Origin: Longimicrobiales bacterium
Lineage (GTDB): Bacteria > Gemmatimonadota > Gemmatimonadetes > Longimicrobiales > Gaopeijiaceae
Direction: 5' to 3'
DNA: 64,000 bases
Assembly: GCA_958296005.1 (NCBI GenBank)
Contig: CATQHQ010000002.1
Span: 1,733,501 to 1,797,500, forward strand
A model generated the notes under the pieces. The model was not told the DNA's origin. It saw nothing but the letters and a program-made list of their open reading frames with translations, and made no database searches. Made by a program: the position numbers and the translations under genes. Of this stretch, positions 38,939 through 46,563 are shown one piece after another. Each line of letters opens with the position of its first letter. Within the stretch, counting starts at the first letter, position 1.

Positions 38939-39913
38939 ATGGCTTGGCTGGAGCGAACGGACTACCAGGAAGCGCGCCGAAGGATCGCGGCCTCGGTGCA
39001 CTGCACGCCCCTGCTGTCGTTCCAGACGTTGGGCGCGGCGATCGGCACCCGCGCCTTCCTGAAGTGCGAGAACCTGCAGAAAACAGGGTCGTTCAAGGTG
39101 CGGGGGGCGCTGAACGCGGTGGCGGCGCTGGGATCGGCGGAGCGGGCGCGGGGAGTCGTCACGGTCTCCGCCGGCAACCACGCCCAGGCCGTGGCGTGGG
39201 CCGCGCGGAAGGCGGGCGCGCGGTCCGTGGTGGTCATGCCGGAGGCGGCGGCCCGGACCAAGGTGGACGCGGCTCGAGGGTACGGCGCGGAGGTGATCCT
39301 CCACGGGACGGCGGCGGACGCCTTTCGAGAAGCTGGTCGGCTGGCGCGGGAGGAGGGGCTCGTCTTTCTCCATCCCTTCGACGCCGAGGAGGTGATCGCC
39401 GGGCACGGCTCCACGGGGCTCGAGCTGGACGAGAAGCTGCCGGGGCCGGCCACGGTGGTGGTTCCCGTGGGCGGCGGCGGCCAGATCGCCGGAGTCGCGG
39501 GGGCCCTGGCGACGTCCGGCGCGGGCCACCGCGTCTTCGGCGTCGAGCCCGAGGGAGCACCGGCGATGCGCCGCAGTCTGGACGAAGGGCGGGCGACGCG
39601 CCTGGACGCGGTGGACACCATCGCCGACGGCTTGGCACCCCCGATGGCCGGGGAGCTCAACTACAGGTACGTGCGCGAGTTCGTGGAGGACGTAGCGCTG
39701 GTCTCGGACCACGAGATCATCTCGGCGATGCGCTTGCTGGCGACCCGGGCCAAGCTCGTGGCCGAGCCGGCGGGAGCGGCGGCGGTGGCCGCACTGATGC
39801 ACGCACGGGTTCCCGTGGCGCCGGGCAGCATCGTGGTGGCGGTGGTCTCGGGAGGGAACGTGGACCCGGAGCTGCTGTGCAGCGCGCTGCGGGAGGGCGC
39901 GCCGTGGCCTTGA
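38939..39913 (+). CDS. threonine/serine dehydratase (PLP-dependent, catabolic type)
   Basis: The 324-residue product belongs to the fold II PLP enzymes that deaminate threonine or serine to 2-oxo acids and ammonia. Lys53 in KTGSFKVRGAL is the PLP Schiff-base residue. SAGNHAQAVAWAA is the asparagine loop, and PVGGGGQIAGVAGAL the phosphate-binding glycine loop. There is no C-terminal ACT-like regulatory domain, so the short, non-feedback-inhibited form is expected; serine racemase is a possible alternative in this family. GGGAGG lies five bases before the ATG. The stop overlaps the start of the ABC ATPase gene by ten bases, suggesting one transcript with the transporter. Confidence 0.9.
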   Translation: MAWLERTDYQEARRRIAASVHCTPLLSFQTLGAAIGTRAFLKCENLQKTGSFKVRGALNAVAALGSAERARGVVTVSAGNHAQAVAWAARKAGARSVVVMPEAAARTKVDAARGYGAEVILHGTAADAFREAGRLAREEGLVFLHPFDAEEVIAGHGSTGLELDEKLPGPATVVVPVGGGGQIAGVAGALATSGAGHRVFGVEPEGAPAMRRSLDEGRATRLDAVDTIADGLAPPMAGELNYRYVREFVEDVALVSDHEIISAMRLLATRAKLVAEPAGAAAVAALMHARVPVAPGSIVVAVVSGGNVDPELLCSALREGAPWP

Positions 39914-40653
39914 TCGAGATCGAGGGCGCGGTCAAGCGCTACGGCCCCGCGACGGCCCTCGACGGCGTGAGCCTCCAGGTGGACGCCGGCGCCTGCGTGG
40001 CCCTTGTGGGCGAAAGCGGCTCCGGGAAGACCACCCTGCTGCGCGCGATCAACGGCCTGACGGCGTTGGACGAAGGGCACGCGCACGTGCGGGGCGAGCC
40101 CGTCGCCTCGCTGGACCCGGTGGCGCTCCGGCGCTCAATAGGATACGTGCAGCAGGACGGTGGACTGATCCCGCACTGGACTTGCCTCGGCAACGCCGCT
40201 CTGGTGCCGTCTCTTCTGGGGATGGCGGACGCGGCGGAGCGCGGGCGGAACGCCCTGGACGCCACGGGACTCGACCCGACGATCTTCGGTGGTCGGTACC
40301 CCCGGGAGCTGTCCGGGGGACAGCGCCAGCGCGTCGCGATCGCCCGGGCCGTCGCCGCAGATCCCGACGTCCTCCTCATGGACGAGCCCTTCGGCGCGCT
40401 GGACGCCGTCACCCGCTTCGAAGCCCAGGAGGCGTTCCTGGCGTTGCGGGGTGCGGCCGGCGTCACTGCGGTGCTCGTGACCCACGACTTGGCGGAAGCC
40501 CTGCGCATCGCCACCCGCATCGCCGTCATGCGGGCCGGCAAGGTCGTGCTGGAGGCGGCTTCGGGCGACCTCTCCGCCGAGGCTCGGGAGGAGGCCGCTC
40601 GGGGCAACGGGTACGCGGCCGAGCTGCTCAAGAAGTCGGGGGTGGCGGCTTGA
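39904..40653 (+). CDS. osmoprotectant-type ABC transporter ATP-binding protein
   Basis: The 249-residue product is the nucleotide-binding subunit of an importer of the OpuC/ProV group. Walker A is GESGSGKT at residues 36-43, the signature LSGGQRQR begins at 136, Walker B is VLLMDEP at 156-162, and the switch His is in VTHDLAEA. The CBS domains that sense ionic strength in ProV and OpuAA are absent. The GTG start at 39904 lies inside the end of the dehydratase gene and the stop (TGA) overlaps the ATG of the next gene. Together these overlaps indicate a tightly coupled operon. Likely substrates are quaternary amines or related betaines. Confidence 0.93.
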   Translation: MALIEIEGAVKRYGPATALDGVSLQVDAGACVALVGESGSGKTTLLRAINGLTALDEGHAHVRGEPVASLDPVALRRSIGYVQQDGGLIPHWTCLGNAALVPSLLGMADAAERGRNALDATGLDPTIFGGRYPRELSGGQRQRVAIARAVAADPDVLLMDEPFGALDAVTRFEAQEAFLALRGAAGVTAVLVTHDLAEALRIATRIAVMRAGKVVLEAASGDLSAEAREEAARGNGYAAELLKKSGVAA

Positions 40654-42308
40654 TGGGGCGTCGCTGGGGCGTGGCCGCCGGGCCATGGCGGCCGTTGGCG
40701 TGGGTCGGCGTGGCGTGGGTCGCGCTGTGGGGATCCGCCTCCGTGGTCGGACGGTCGGCGGCCGCCCAGGTCCCGCATCGCTCGCAAACCGAGCCCGTGG
40801 TGGTCGCCTCCAAGCAGTTCGCCGAGTCCTACGTGCTGGCGGAGGTGTTCGCCCAGCTCTTGGAGCAGCACGGACACGCCGTGGACCGACGGCTCGGGCT
40901 GGGCACCACGGAGCTGACGTTCCAAGCCCTCGTGCGGGGCGAAGTCGACGTCTACCCCGAGTACACGGGCACTGGGCTGGTCGCAGTTCTGAAGGAGAGT
41001 CCGTCCGGCGGCTCCGCGGGCGTCTTCCGGCGTGTGAGCGACGTTTTCGAGGCGCGCTGGGGTGCGCGCTGGCTGCCGCCGCTGGGGTTCGCCAACAGCT
41101 ACGCGGTGGCGTTGCGGCGAAGTACCGCGGACTCGTTGGGCATCCACTCTCTGACGGGACTGGCCCGGGCTGCGCCAGAGCTTGCGGCCGGGTTCTCGCC
41201 GGACTTTTCGGGACGAACGGACGGCCTTGCGGGACTCTCCGACGCCTACGGCGGAATGCAGTTCCGGGAAGTGCGGAACCTGCTGCAGGCGGTCAAGTAC
41301 CGCGCCCTCGCCGAGGGCCAAGTGGACGTGATCGACGCGTACTCCACCGACGGGGCGGTGGCGCGCTACGACTTGGCGGTGATGACCGACGACCGCGCCT
41401 TCTTCCCGCCCTACGACGCCGCGCCCCTGGCCAGCCGTCGCTTCTTCGAGGATCGGCCCGGCGCGGTGCTCGTTCTGTCGCGCTTGGCGGGGCGGATCGA
41501 CGAGGACGTCATGCGCAGGGCGAACGAGCGGGTGGAGCTCGGCGGAGCGCCCGTGGCCCAAGCGGCGAGCGAGCTGCTGGCGGAGATCGGGCTTGCGGGA
41601 GCGGGGTCCGGTGCCGGCGACGCTGTTGCGGGACGGGACGGCGGGACCGACTCCCGGTCGGTTCGGGCGCTGCCGTCCCACATGTGGGCCAACCGGACGG
41701 CGCTGGGCAGGCAGGCGGCCCGCCACTTGTTCCTGGTCCTGACCTCGCTGGGCGCAGCGGTGCTCGTCGCGGTCCCCGTCGGCGTGGCGCTTGAGCGCCG
41801 GCGTTCGGCGGCCGAAGGCACCATTCGGATCGCCGGGCTCCTTCAGACGATCCCGGGAATCGCGCTGCTGGCGTTCATGATCCCCCTCTTCGGGATCGGC
41901 GCGACCCCTGCCGCGGCCGCGCTGTTCCTGTATTCGCTCCTGCCGATCCTGCGGAACACCTACACCGGGATCGTCGGCGCCGCCCCAGGCGCCGTCGAGG
42001 CGGGCCGGGCGCTGGGGATGACCGAGGGCCAGCTGCTGCGGAGGATCCGCCTGCCCTTGGCGGCGCCCGTGGTGATGGCAGGCGTGCGGACGGCGGCGGT
42101 CATCAACGTGGGAACCGCCACCTTGGCCGCCTTCGTGGGCGCAGGAGGGCTCGGCGACCCGATCGTGGCCGGACTGGCCCTCTCGGACCCGGTGATGATC
42201 CTCTCCGGCGCGGTTCCAGCCGCGGCGATGGCGCTGGCCGTGGACTGGGGGCTGGCCCGGGCCGAGGCGCGGGTGGCGCCGAAGGGAGTCCGCGAGCAGG
42301 GCCGGTAA
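40653..42308 (+). CDS. fused substrate-binding protein / permease of osmoprotectant ABC transporter
   Basis: The 551-residue product joins two usually separate subunits. After a hydrophobic N-terminal segment (PLAWVGVAWVALWGSASVV) comes an OpuAC-type binding domain (VVVASKQFAESYVLAEVF, DVYPEYTGTGL, NRxxxELGGAPV-like end). From about residue 350 a permease domain follows with several membrane helices and the EAA loop EAGRALGMTEGQLLRRIRLPLA-type motif that contacts the ATPase. In described fusions of this family (OpuCB/CC-like, EgtU) the permease normally precedes the binding domain; here the order is reversed. With the upstream ATPase it makes a complete importer. It probably takes up betaine, choline or a related compound; ergothioneine is another possibility. 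Confidence 0.9.
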   Translation: MGRRWGVAAGPWRPLAWVGVAWVALWGSASVVGRSAAAQVPHRSQTEPVVVASKQFAESYVLAEVFAQLLEQHGHAVDRRLGLGTTELTFQALVRGEVDVYPEYTGTGLVAVLKESPSGGSAGVFRRVSDVFEARWGARWLPPLGFANSYAVALRRSTADSLGIHSLTGLARAAPELAAGFSPDFSGRTDGLAGLSDAYGGMQFREVRNLLQAVKYRALAEGQVDVIDAYSTDGAVARYDLAVMTDDRAFFPPYDAAPLASRRFFEDRPGAVLVLSRLAGRIDEDVMRRANERVELGGAPVAQAASELLAEIGLAGAGSGAGDAVAGRDGGTDSRSVRALPSHMWANRTALGRQAARHLFLVLTSLGAAVLVAVPVGVALERRRSAAEGTIRIAGLLQTIPGIALLAFMIPLFGIGATPAAAALFLYSLLPILRNTYTGIVGAAPGAVEAGRALGMTEGQLLRRIRLPLAAPVVMAGVRTAAVINVGTATLAAFVGAGGLGDPIVAGLALSDPVMILSGAVPAAAMALAVDWGLARAEARVAPKGVREQGR

Positions 42309-42429
42309 GGTAGAACGCGCCCGCCGTGGCGTCGCGGTCGAGAGCCCCGTAGCTTGCCGTTGTCCGCAGCCCGCCCGAATCCGCACGACGCCAGCCGCTG
42401 CGACGCCCAGCCCCAAGGGAGAACAACCG

Positions 42430-43524
42430 GTGACGAACGCACTGCGGCGCTATCTGCTGCCCGGCTTCATCTTCCAGTCCGTCGTGATCGCGGGCGGGTA
42501 CGGAACCGGCCGGGAGCTGGCGGAGTACTTCCTCTCCCACGGGCCTGCCGGCGGGCTGCTGGCGATGGCCGTGTCCACGGTGGTGTGGAGCGTGGTCTGC
42601 ATCGCAGTCTACGAGTTCGCTCGCACGTTCAAGGTGTTCGAGTACCGGAGCTTCTTCCGGTTGCTCCTCGGCCGCCGATGGTGGTTCACCTTCGAGATCC
42701 TGTACATCACCATGCTGATGCTCGTGCTGGCGGTGATCGCTGCTTCCGCGGGGTCGATCCTGCAGGAAACGTTCGGTCTCCCGTACGGAGTCGGCGTGGT
42801 GGGGATCATGGCGCTGGTGGGCCTTCTGGTCTTCGGCGGCAACGAGGTGATCGAGAAGGCGTTCTCCAGCTGGTCGGGAGTGCTGTACCTGATCTACTTC
42901 GTCTTCTTCGTGTGGTGCGCGAGCCGCTTCGGCCCCGAGATCGGCGAGTCCTTCGCCGCAAAGACGGTCGTCGGCAACTGGTTCTGGGACGGCCTGCGCT
43001 ACGCGGGCTACAACTTGGGCGTGATGCCGGCGGTGCTGATCACGATCCGCCACCATCGGAACCGGAGGGACACCTTCATCGCTGGGTTGTTGACGGGGCC
43101 GATCGCCATGTTGCCCGCCCTCTTCTTCTTCGTGGCGATTGCAGGCGAGTATCCGGGCATCCTCGGCGAGGCGGTGCCGGTCAACCACATGCTGGAGCTG
43201 ATCAACTCCCGGCCCTTCCAGATCGCGTTCCAAGTCATGCTCTTCGGCACGCTGGTGGAGACCGGTGCCGGGATGATCCACGCCCTCAACGAGCGGATCG
43301 CCCACGCCGCCGAGGAGCGCGGGCGCGCACTGTCGGCCGGCCTGAGGGCGGCTTCGGCCGTCGTCGTGCTGGCGTTGGGCGCGCTGATCGCCCAGTTCGG
43401 ACTCACGGCGCTGGTCGCCCAGGGGTACGGCTACATCACGTACGGCTGGTGGGCGGTGTTCATCGTTCCGGTGACGACGTGGGGCGTGTACATGGTTCGA
43501 CGGGAACGCCGCCGGCAGGGCTGA
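42430..43524 (+). CDS. YkvI-like integral membrane transporter protein
   Basis: The 364-residue product has about ten hydrophobic segments and resembles the uncharacterised YkvI family, distantly related to amino acid/polyamine/organocation transporters. The first helix contains GFIFQSVVIAGGYGTGRELAEYF, where small residues interrupt the helix as in APC-fold proteins. Other features are the conserved FGGNEVIEK loop and a late cytoplasmic loop HALNERIAHAAEERGR. AAGGGAG lies eight bases before the GTG start. The 3' end overlaps the 3' end of the convergent MFS gene by 65 bases. Substrate unknown. Confidence 0.82.
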   Translation: MTNALRRYLLPGFIFQSVVIAGGYGTGRELAEYFLSHGPAGGLLAMAVSTVVWSVVCIAVYEFARTFKVFEYRSFFRLLLGRRWWFTFEILYITMLMLVLAVIAASAGSILQETFGLPYGVGVVGIMALVGLLVFGGNEVIEKAFSSWSGVLYLIYFVFFVWCASRFGPEIGESFAAKTVVGNWFWDGLRYAGYNLGVMPAVLITIRHHRNRRDTFIAGLLTGPIAMLPALFFFVAIAGEYPGILGEAVPVNHMLELINSRPFQIAFQVMLFGTLVETGAGMIHALNERIAHAAEERGRALSAGLRAASAVVVLALGALIAQFGLTALVAQGYGYITYGWWAVFIVPVTTWGVYMVRRERRRQG

Positions 43525-44815
43525 TCGGCGGGGCCGGGCGCCGAAGCCGAGCCAGCCGCCTGATCGCGGCGATTCCGGTTGCGGGCCCCAGCGCCAATAC
43601 AGGAAACGCCCACCGCCATCCGACGGCCTCGGCGATCGACGGGACCACCTGAATCGTGACCGTAGCCAGGAGAAAGCCCAGGCAGGTCTGGAGCGTGATC
43701 GCCGTTCCCACCGCGTCCCGGGGTGCCGTCTCGGTGACGATCGTGCTGAACTGGGCCGAGTCGGCGACGACGAAGAACCCCCAAAGCAACGCGACCGCCG
43801 CCACCAACGGGAACGCCTGACCGAACAGCAGGCCGATCCCTAGCGAGCAGAGGCCGCTGGCCGCCATCGCCAGCACGACGACGCGCTCCCGGCTGGTGCG
43901 GTCCGCCGCCCATCCACCCCAGACGCACCCCAAGCCCCCGGCGGCAACGGCGCCGAACCCCGCCAGCCCGACGGCCGCGCCAGTCGCAGTCGCCTTTGCC
44001 GGCGCCGCGGCCTCCGCCGACGCCGCCAGGAACGCCGGTATCCACGTCCACATCGCGTAGAGCTCCCACATGTGGCCCAGGTAGCCGCCCGTGGCCAAGC
44101 GCGTCTCCCGGTGCCGCGCGACGGTCCCGACCAAGCCCCACGAGAAGGGGCTGCGGGAGAACGGGAACGGTCCGTCGCGGTAGAAGAGCGCGACCAGCGC
44201 AGCCCCGGCAACGGCTGCGGCGGAGGCTCCCAGCACCACCGTCTCGGGACCCGTCGCGGGCAGGGTGTCAAGCAGGTAGGGCGCGGCCTTCCCCACGGTC
44301 AGCGCGCCCACGAGCGTGCCGACCGCCAGCCCCCGAGCCGACCGGAACCAAGTGGCGGCCATCTTGATCGCCGGCGGGTAGACGCCCGCGAGCAGAAACC
44401 CCGTCGCGAACCGGCACGCCACCGCTTCGCCGAACCCGGGAGCGGCGAGCAGCGCGGCGTTCGCTCCGGCGGCCAGCACGGCGGAGACGGCGAAGTACGC
44501 CCGCGCACGCACGATGTCGGCCAAGTTGAGCACCGCGGCCACGGCGGTCCCGGCCACGAACCCCAGGTTCACGGCCATCGCGAGCCAGCCGATCTGGGTC
44601 TGCGACAGCTCCCAGCGCACTCCCAGCTCTTCCGACACCGCCGACGCCGTGAACCAGAGCGACATCCCCAACAGCTCCGCGAGAGCCAGCAGCGCCAGGA
44701 CCCCCCAGCGGCGCGAGTCCGACGACGGTGAACCGCCGGAAGAGGAGACTGCCGTCTTGGCAGAGGTCGTCGCTCCAGGCCGGCGGCTTTCCTGCCATTT
44801 TGGCAGGTTTTTCAT
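43460..44815 (-). CDS. MFS transporter
   Basis: The 451-residue product has about 12 hydrophobic segments of the major facilitator fold: first helix LALLALAELLGMSLWFTASA, first cytoplasmic loop region ADIVRARAYFAVS, and a second-half loop ADRTSRERVVVLAMA typical of MFS. Nitrate/cyanate-type and sugar-type exporters look similar, so the substrate is open. The ATG at 44815 opens KNLPKWQE; a longer frame extends to 44992, but the added residues look non-membrane and non-signal. The first codons are encoded by one of two perfect palindromes (44791-44807), so binding there should block this gene directly. The gene is divergent from the Fic gene. Confidence 0.85.
   Translation of the reverse strand: MKNLPKWQESRRPGATTSAKTAVSSSGGSPSSDSRRWGVLALLALAELLGMSLWFTASAVSEELGVRWELSQTQIGWLAMAVNLGFVAGTAVAAVLNLADIVRARAYFAVSAVLAAGANAALLAAPGFGEAVACRFATGFLLAGVYPPAIKMAATWFRSARGLAVGTLVGALTVGKAAPYLLDTLPATGPETVVLGASAAAVAGAALVALFYRDGPFPFSRSPFSWGLVGTVARHRETRLATGGYLGHMWELYAMWTWIPAFLAASAEAAAPAKATATGAAVGLAGFGAVAAGGLGCVWGGWAADRTSRERVVVLAMAASGLCSLGIGLLFGQAFPLVAAVALLWGFFVVADSAQFSTIVTETAPRDAVGTAITLQTCLGFLLATVTIQVVPSIAEAVGWRWAFPVLALGPATGIAAIRRLARLRRPAPPISPAGGVPVEPCTRPTSSPER
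44791..44807. promoter_or_regulatory. palindromic operator, proximal copy
   Basis: CCTGCCATTTTGGCAGG is a perfect dyad with 7-base arms and a 3-base centre. It overlaps codons 4-9 of the MFS gene as annotated. Confidence 0.6.
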
Positions 44816-44832
44816 CGTGGCGTCCCCCCGAA

Positions 44833-44849
44833 CCTGCCATTTTGGCAGG
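44833..44849. promoter_or_regulatory. palindromic operator, distal copy
   Basis: Exact second copy of the 17-base dyad, centre-to-centre distance 42 bases, i.e. four helical turns, so two regulator dimers would sit on the same face of the DNA. Lies between the MFS start and the divergent Fic gene. Confidence 0.6.
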
Positions 44850-45028
44850 CCGGCCTTGCCCAGTGCGCACCCAGGCCCTCCGACCCCTCTCCACGCGGAA
44901 GCTGTCGCCGAACCGGGACTCTGGCTACACCACGAGCCTACCGGGCGGGGCTCACGGGGTTGGGTACCGATTCGGTAGATTTGGGTTGCCACGCTCTGCC
45001 GAACTGTTTGTCGTCATGGAGAACACCA

Positions 45029-46519
45029 GTGTCACAGCCCGGATTCGCACACCGATGGAGTCCGATCACCGACCTGCCTGCCGACCACGACAAGCTCTCA
45101 CGGGGCGACCTGAAGCACCTGCGCGATGTATGGCTGGAGCAGAAGGCCGAACTCGAGGCCCTCGAGGCCGTCAAGGATTTCAACGCCCGCCTGTTGCGCC
45201 GGTGGGCGATCGAGACGGGTTTGATCGAGCGCTTGTACACGCTGGACCGGGGCATCACCGAGCTGCTGGTGGAGAGAGGCCTCGACGCGGGCCTGGTTCC
45301 CCACGGATCCACGAACGGCGACCCAGGGCATGTAATCGCAATGATCCGCGATCAGCACAACGCCGTGACAGGGCTGTTCGACTTCGTGGCGTCGAGACGG
45401 GAACTCGGGACGTCGTACGTCAAAGAGCTGCACTCGGTCCTCACGGCCAATCAGAGCCACGCCGACGCTGTCGACCGGCTAGGCAGGCGGGTCAAGGTTC
45501 CGCTCTTGAGGGGCGCCTACAAGCAACGGCCCAACAACCCGCGGGAGATCGACGGACGAGTTCATGAGTACTGCCCGCCCGAGCAGGTCGCCTCCGAAAT
45601 GGACCGCTTGATCGAAATGCACCGTCGCCACGAATCGATCGGCGTCGCCCCGGAAGTCCGGGCCGCTTGGCTTCACCACAGGTTCACCCAGATCCATCCG
45701 TTCCAGGATGGAAACGGCAGAGTGGCGCGTGCGTTGGCGACGCTCGTCCTACTGAAGTCGGGAGGGTTCCCCCTTGTGGTCACCAATAACGAACGGGACG
45801 TCTACCTCGACGCGCTACGGGCCGCCGACGGGGGAACGCTTCGTCCGCTCGTCAAGCTGTTCGCAAAGATCGAAAGGCGTGCGTTCGTTCAAGCGCTTGG
45901 GTCTGCCGCCCAGGCAAAGCAGGACTTGCAGAGACTGGATGCCGTGATCGCCGCCAAGCGCGACACCCTTGAGAAGCGTCGGGAGGTGCTGTCGAGCGAA
46001 TGGGATCGAGCCAAGGAGCTGAGTGGGACGCTTCAGGAGATGGCGGAAGAGAAGCTCGGTCGGCTCGTCCAGAAGCTGACTTCCGAGTTGGCTCCGTTGG
46101 TACCGCCGCACCGTCGGTTCACATGCTTCGCCGACCGCAACCACGCCGGCGACGAGAAGTCGCACTGGTTCCGGTATCAGATCTTCGAGACCGCCAAGAC
46201 GTTGGGATACTTTGCCAACCCTGGTTCCTATCACGCCTGGGCCCGGTTGGTGTTGGAGACGCCGGCTCGGTCAGAGATCCTGCTGTCGCTTCACGGCCTC
46301 GGCCAAGACTTCAGAGGCGTAGTGATCGGCTCGGTCTGCGTTTACGAGAAGGCCACCCAGGGCGACTCCGTGGTCCCTGCCAGCAATATCGAGCCACTGA
46401 CGGAGGAGCCGTTTCAGGTCAACTACAAGGAAACCAAGGAAGCAGTTGCCGACGGGTTTTCGGACTGGTTCGACCAAGCACTGGTCAAGGGCGTGGCGAT
46501 CGCTGTCGAACCTCTCTAG
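45029..46519 (+). CDS. Fic domain protein (putative AMP/NMP transferase)
   Basis: The 496-residue product has a central Fic domain whose active motif HPFQDGNGRVAR starts at His223 and is complete, so it should transfer AMP or another nucleotide to a hydroxyl of a target protein. Upstream, RRWAIETGLIERLYTLDRG (about 58-76) is the helix that in related Fic proteins provides an autoinhibitory Glu; that role here is inference. After the Fic domain a helical, charged stretch (QALGSAAQAKQDLQRLDAVI) and a C-terminal alpha/beta domain of about 150 residues follow that I do not recognise. The GTG start is supported by GGAG seven bases upstream. No small antitoxin gene is adjacent, in line with a class II-type, self-inhibited protein. 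Confidence 0.9.
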   Translation: MSQPGFAHRWSPITDLPADHDKLSRGDLKHLRDVWLEQKAELEALEAVKDFNARLLRRWAIETGLIERLYTLDRGITELLVERGLDAGLVPHGSTNGDPGHVIAMIRDQHNAVTGLFDFVASRRELGTSYVKELHSVLTANQSHADAVDRLGRRVKVPLLRGAYKQRPNNPREIDGRVHEYCPPEQVASEMDRLIEMHRRHESIGVAPEVRAAWLHHRFTQIHPFQDGNGRVARALATLVLLKSGGFPLVVTNNERDVYLDALRAADGGTLRPLVKLFAKIERRAFVQALGSAAQAKQDLQRLDAVIAAKRDTLEKRREVLSSEWDRAKELSGTLQEMAEEKLGRLVQKLTSELAPLVPPHRRFTCFADRNHAGDEKSHWFRYQIFETAKTLGYFANPGSYHAWARLVLETPARSEILLSLHGLGQDFRGVVIGSVCVYEKATQGDSVVPASNIEPLTEEPFQVNYKETKEAVADGFSDWFDQALVKGVAIAVEPL

Positions 46520-46563
46520 CGCCTAGCCCTCAGGCCCCGCCAAGGGGGGCGGGCGCATCGCGG

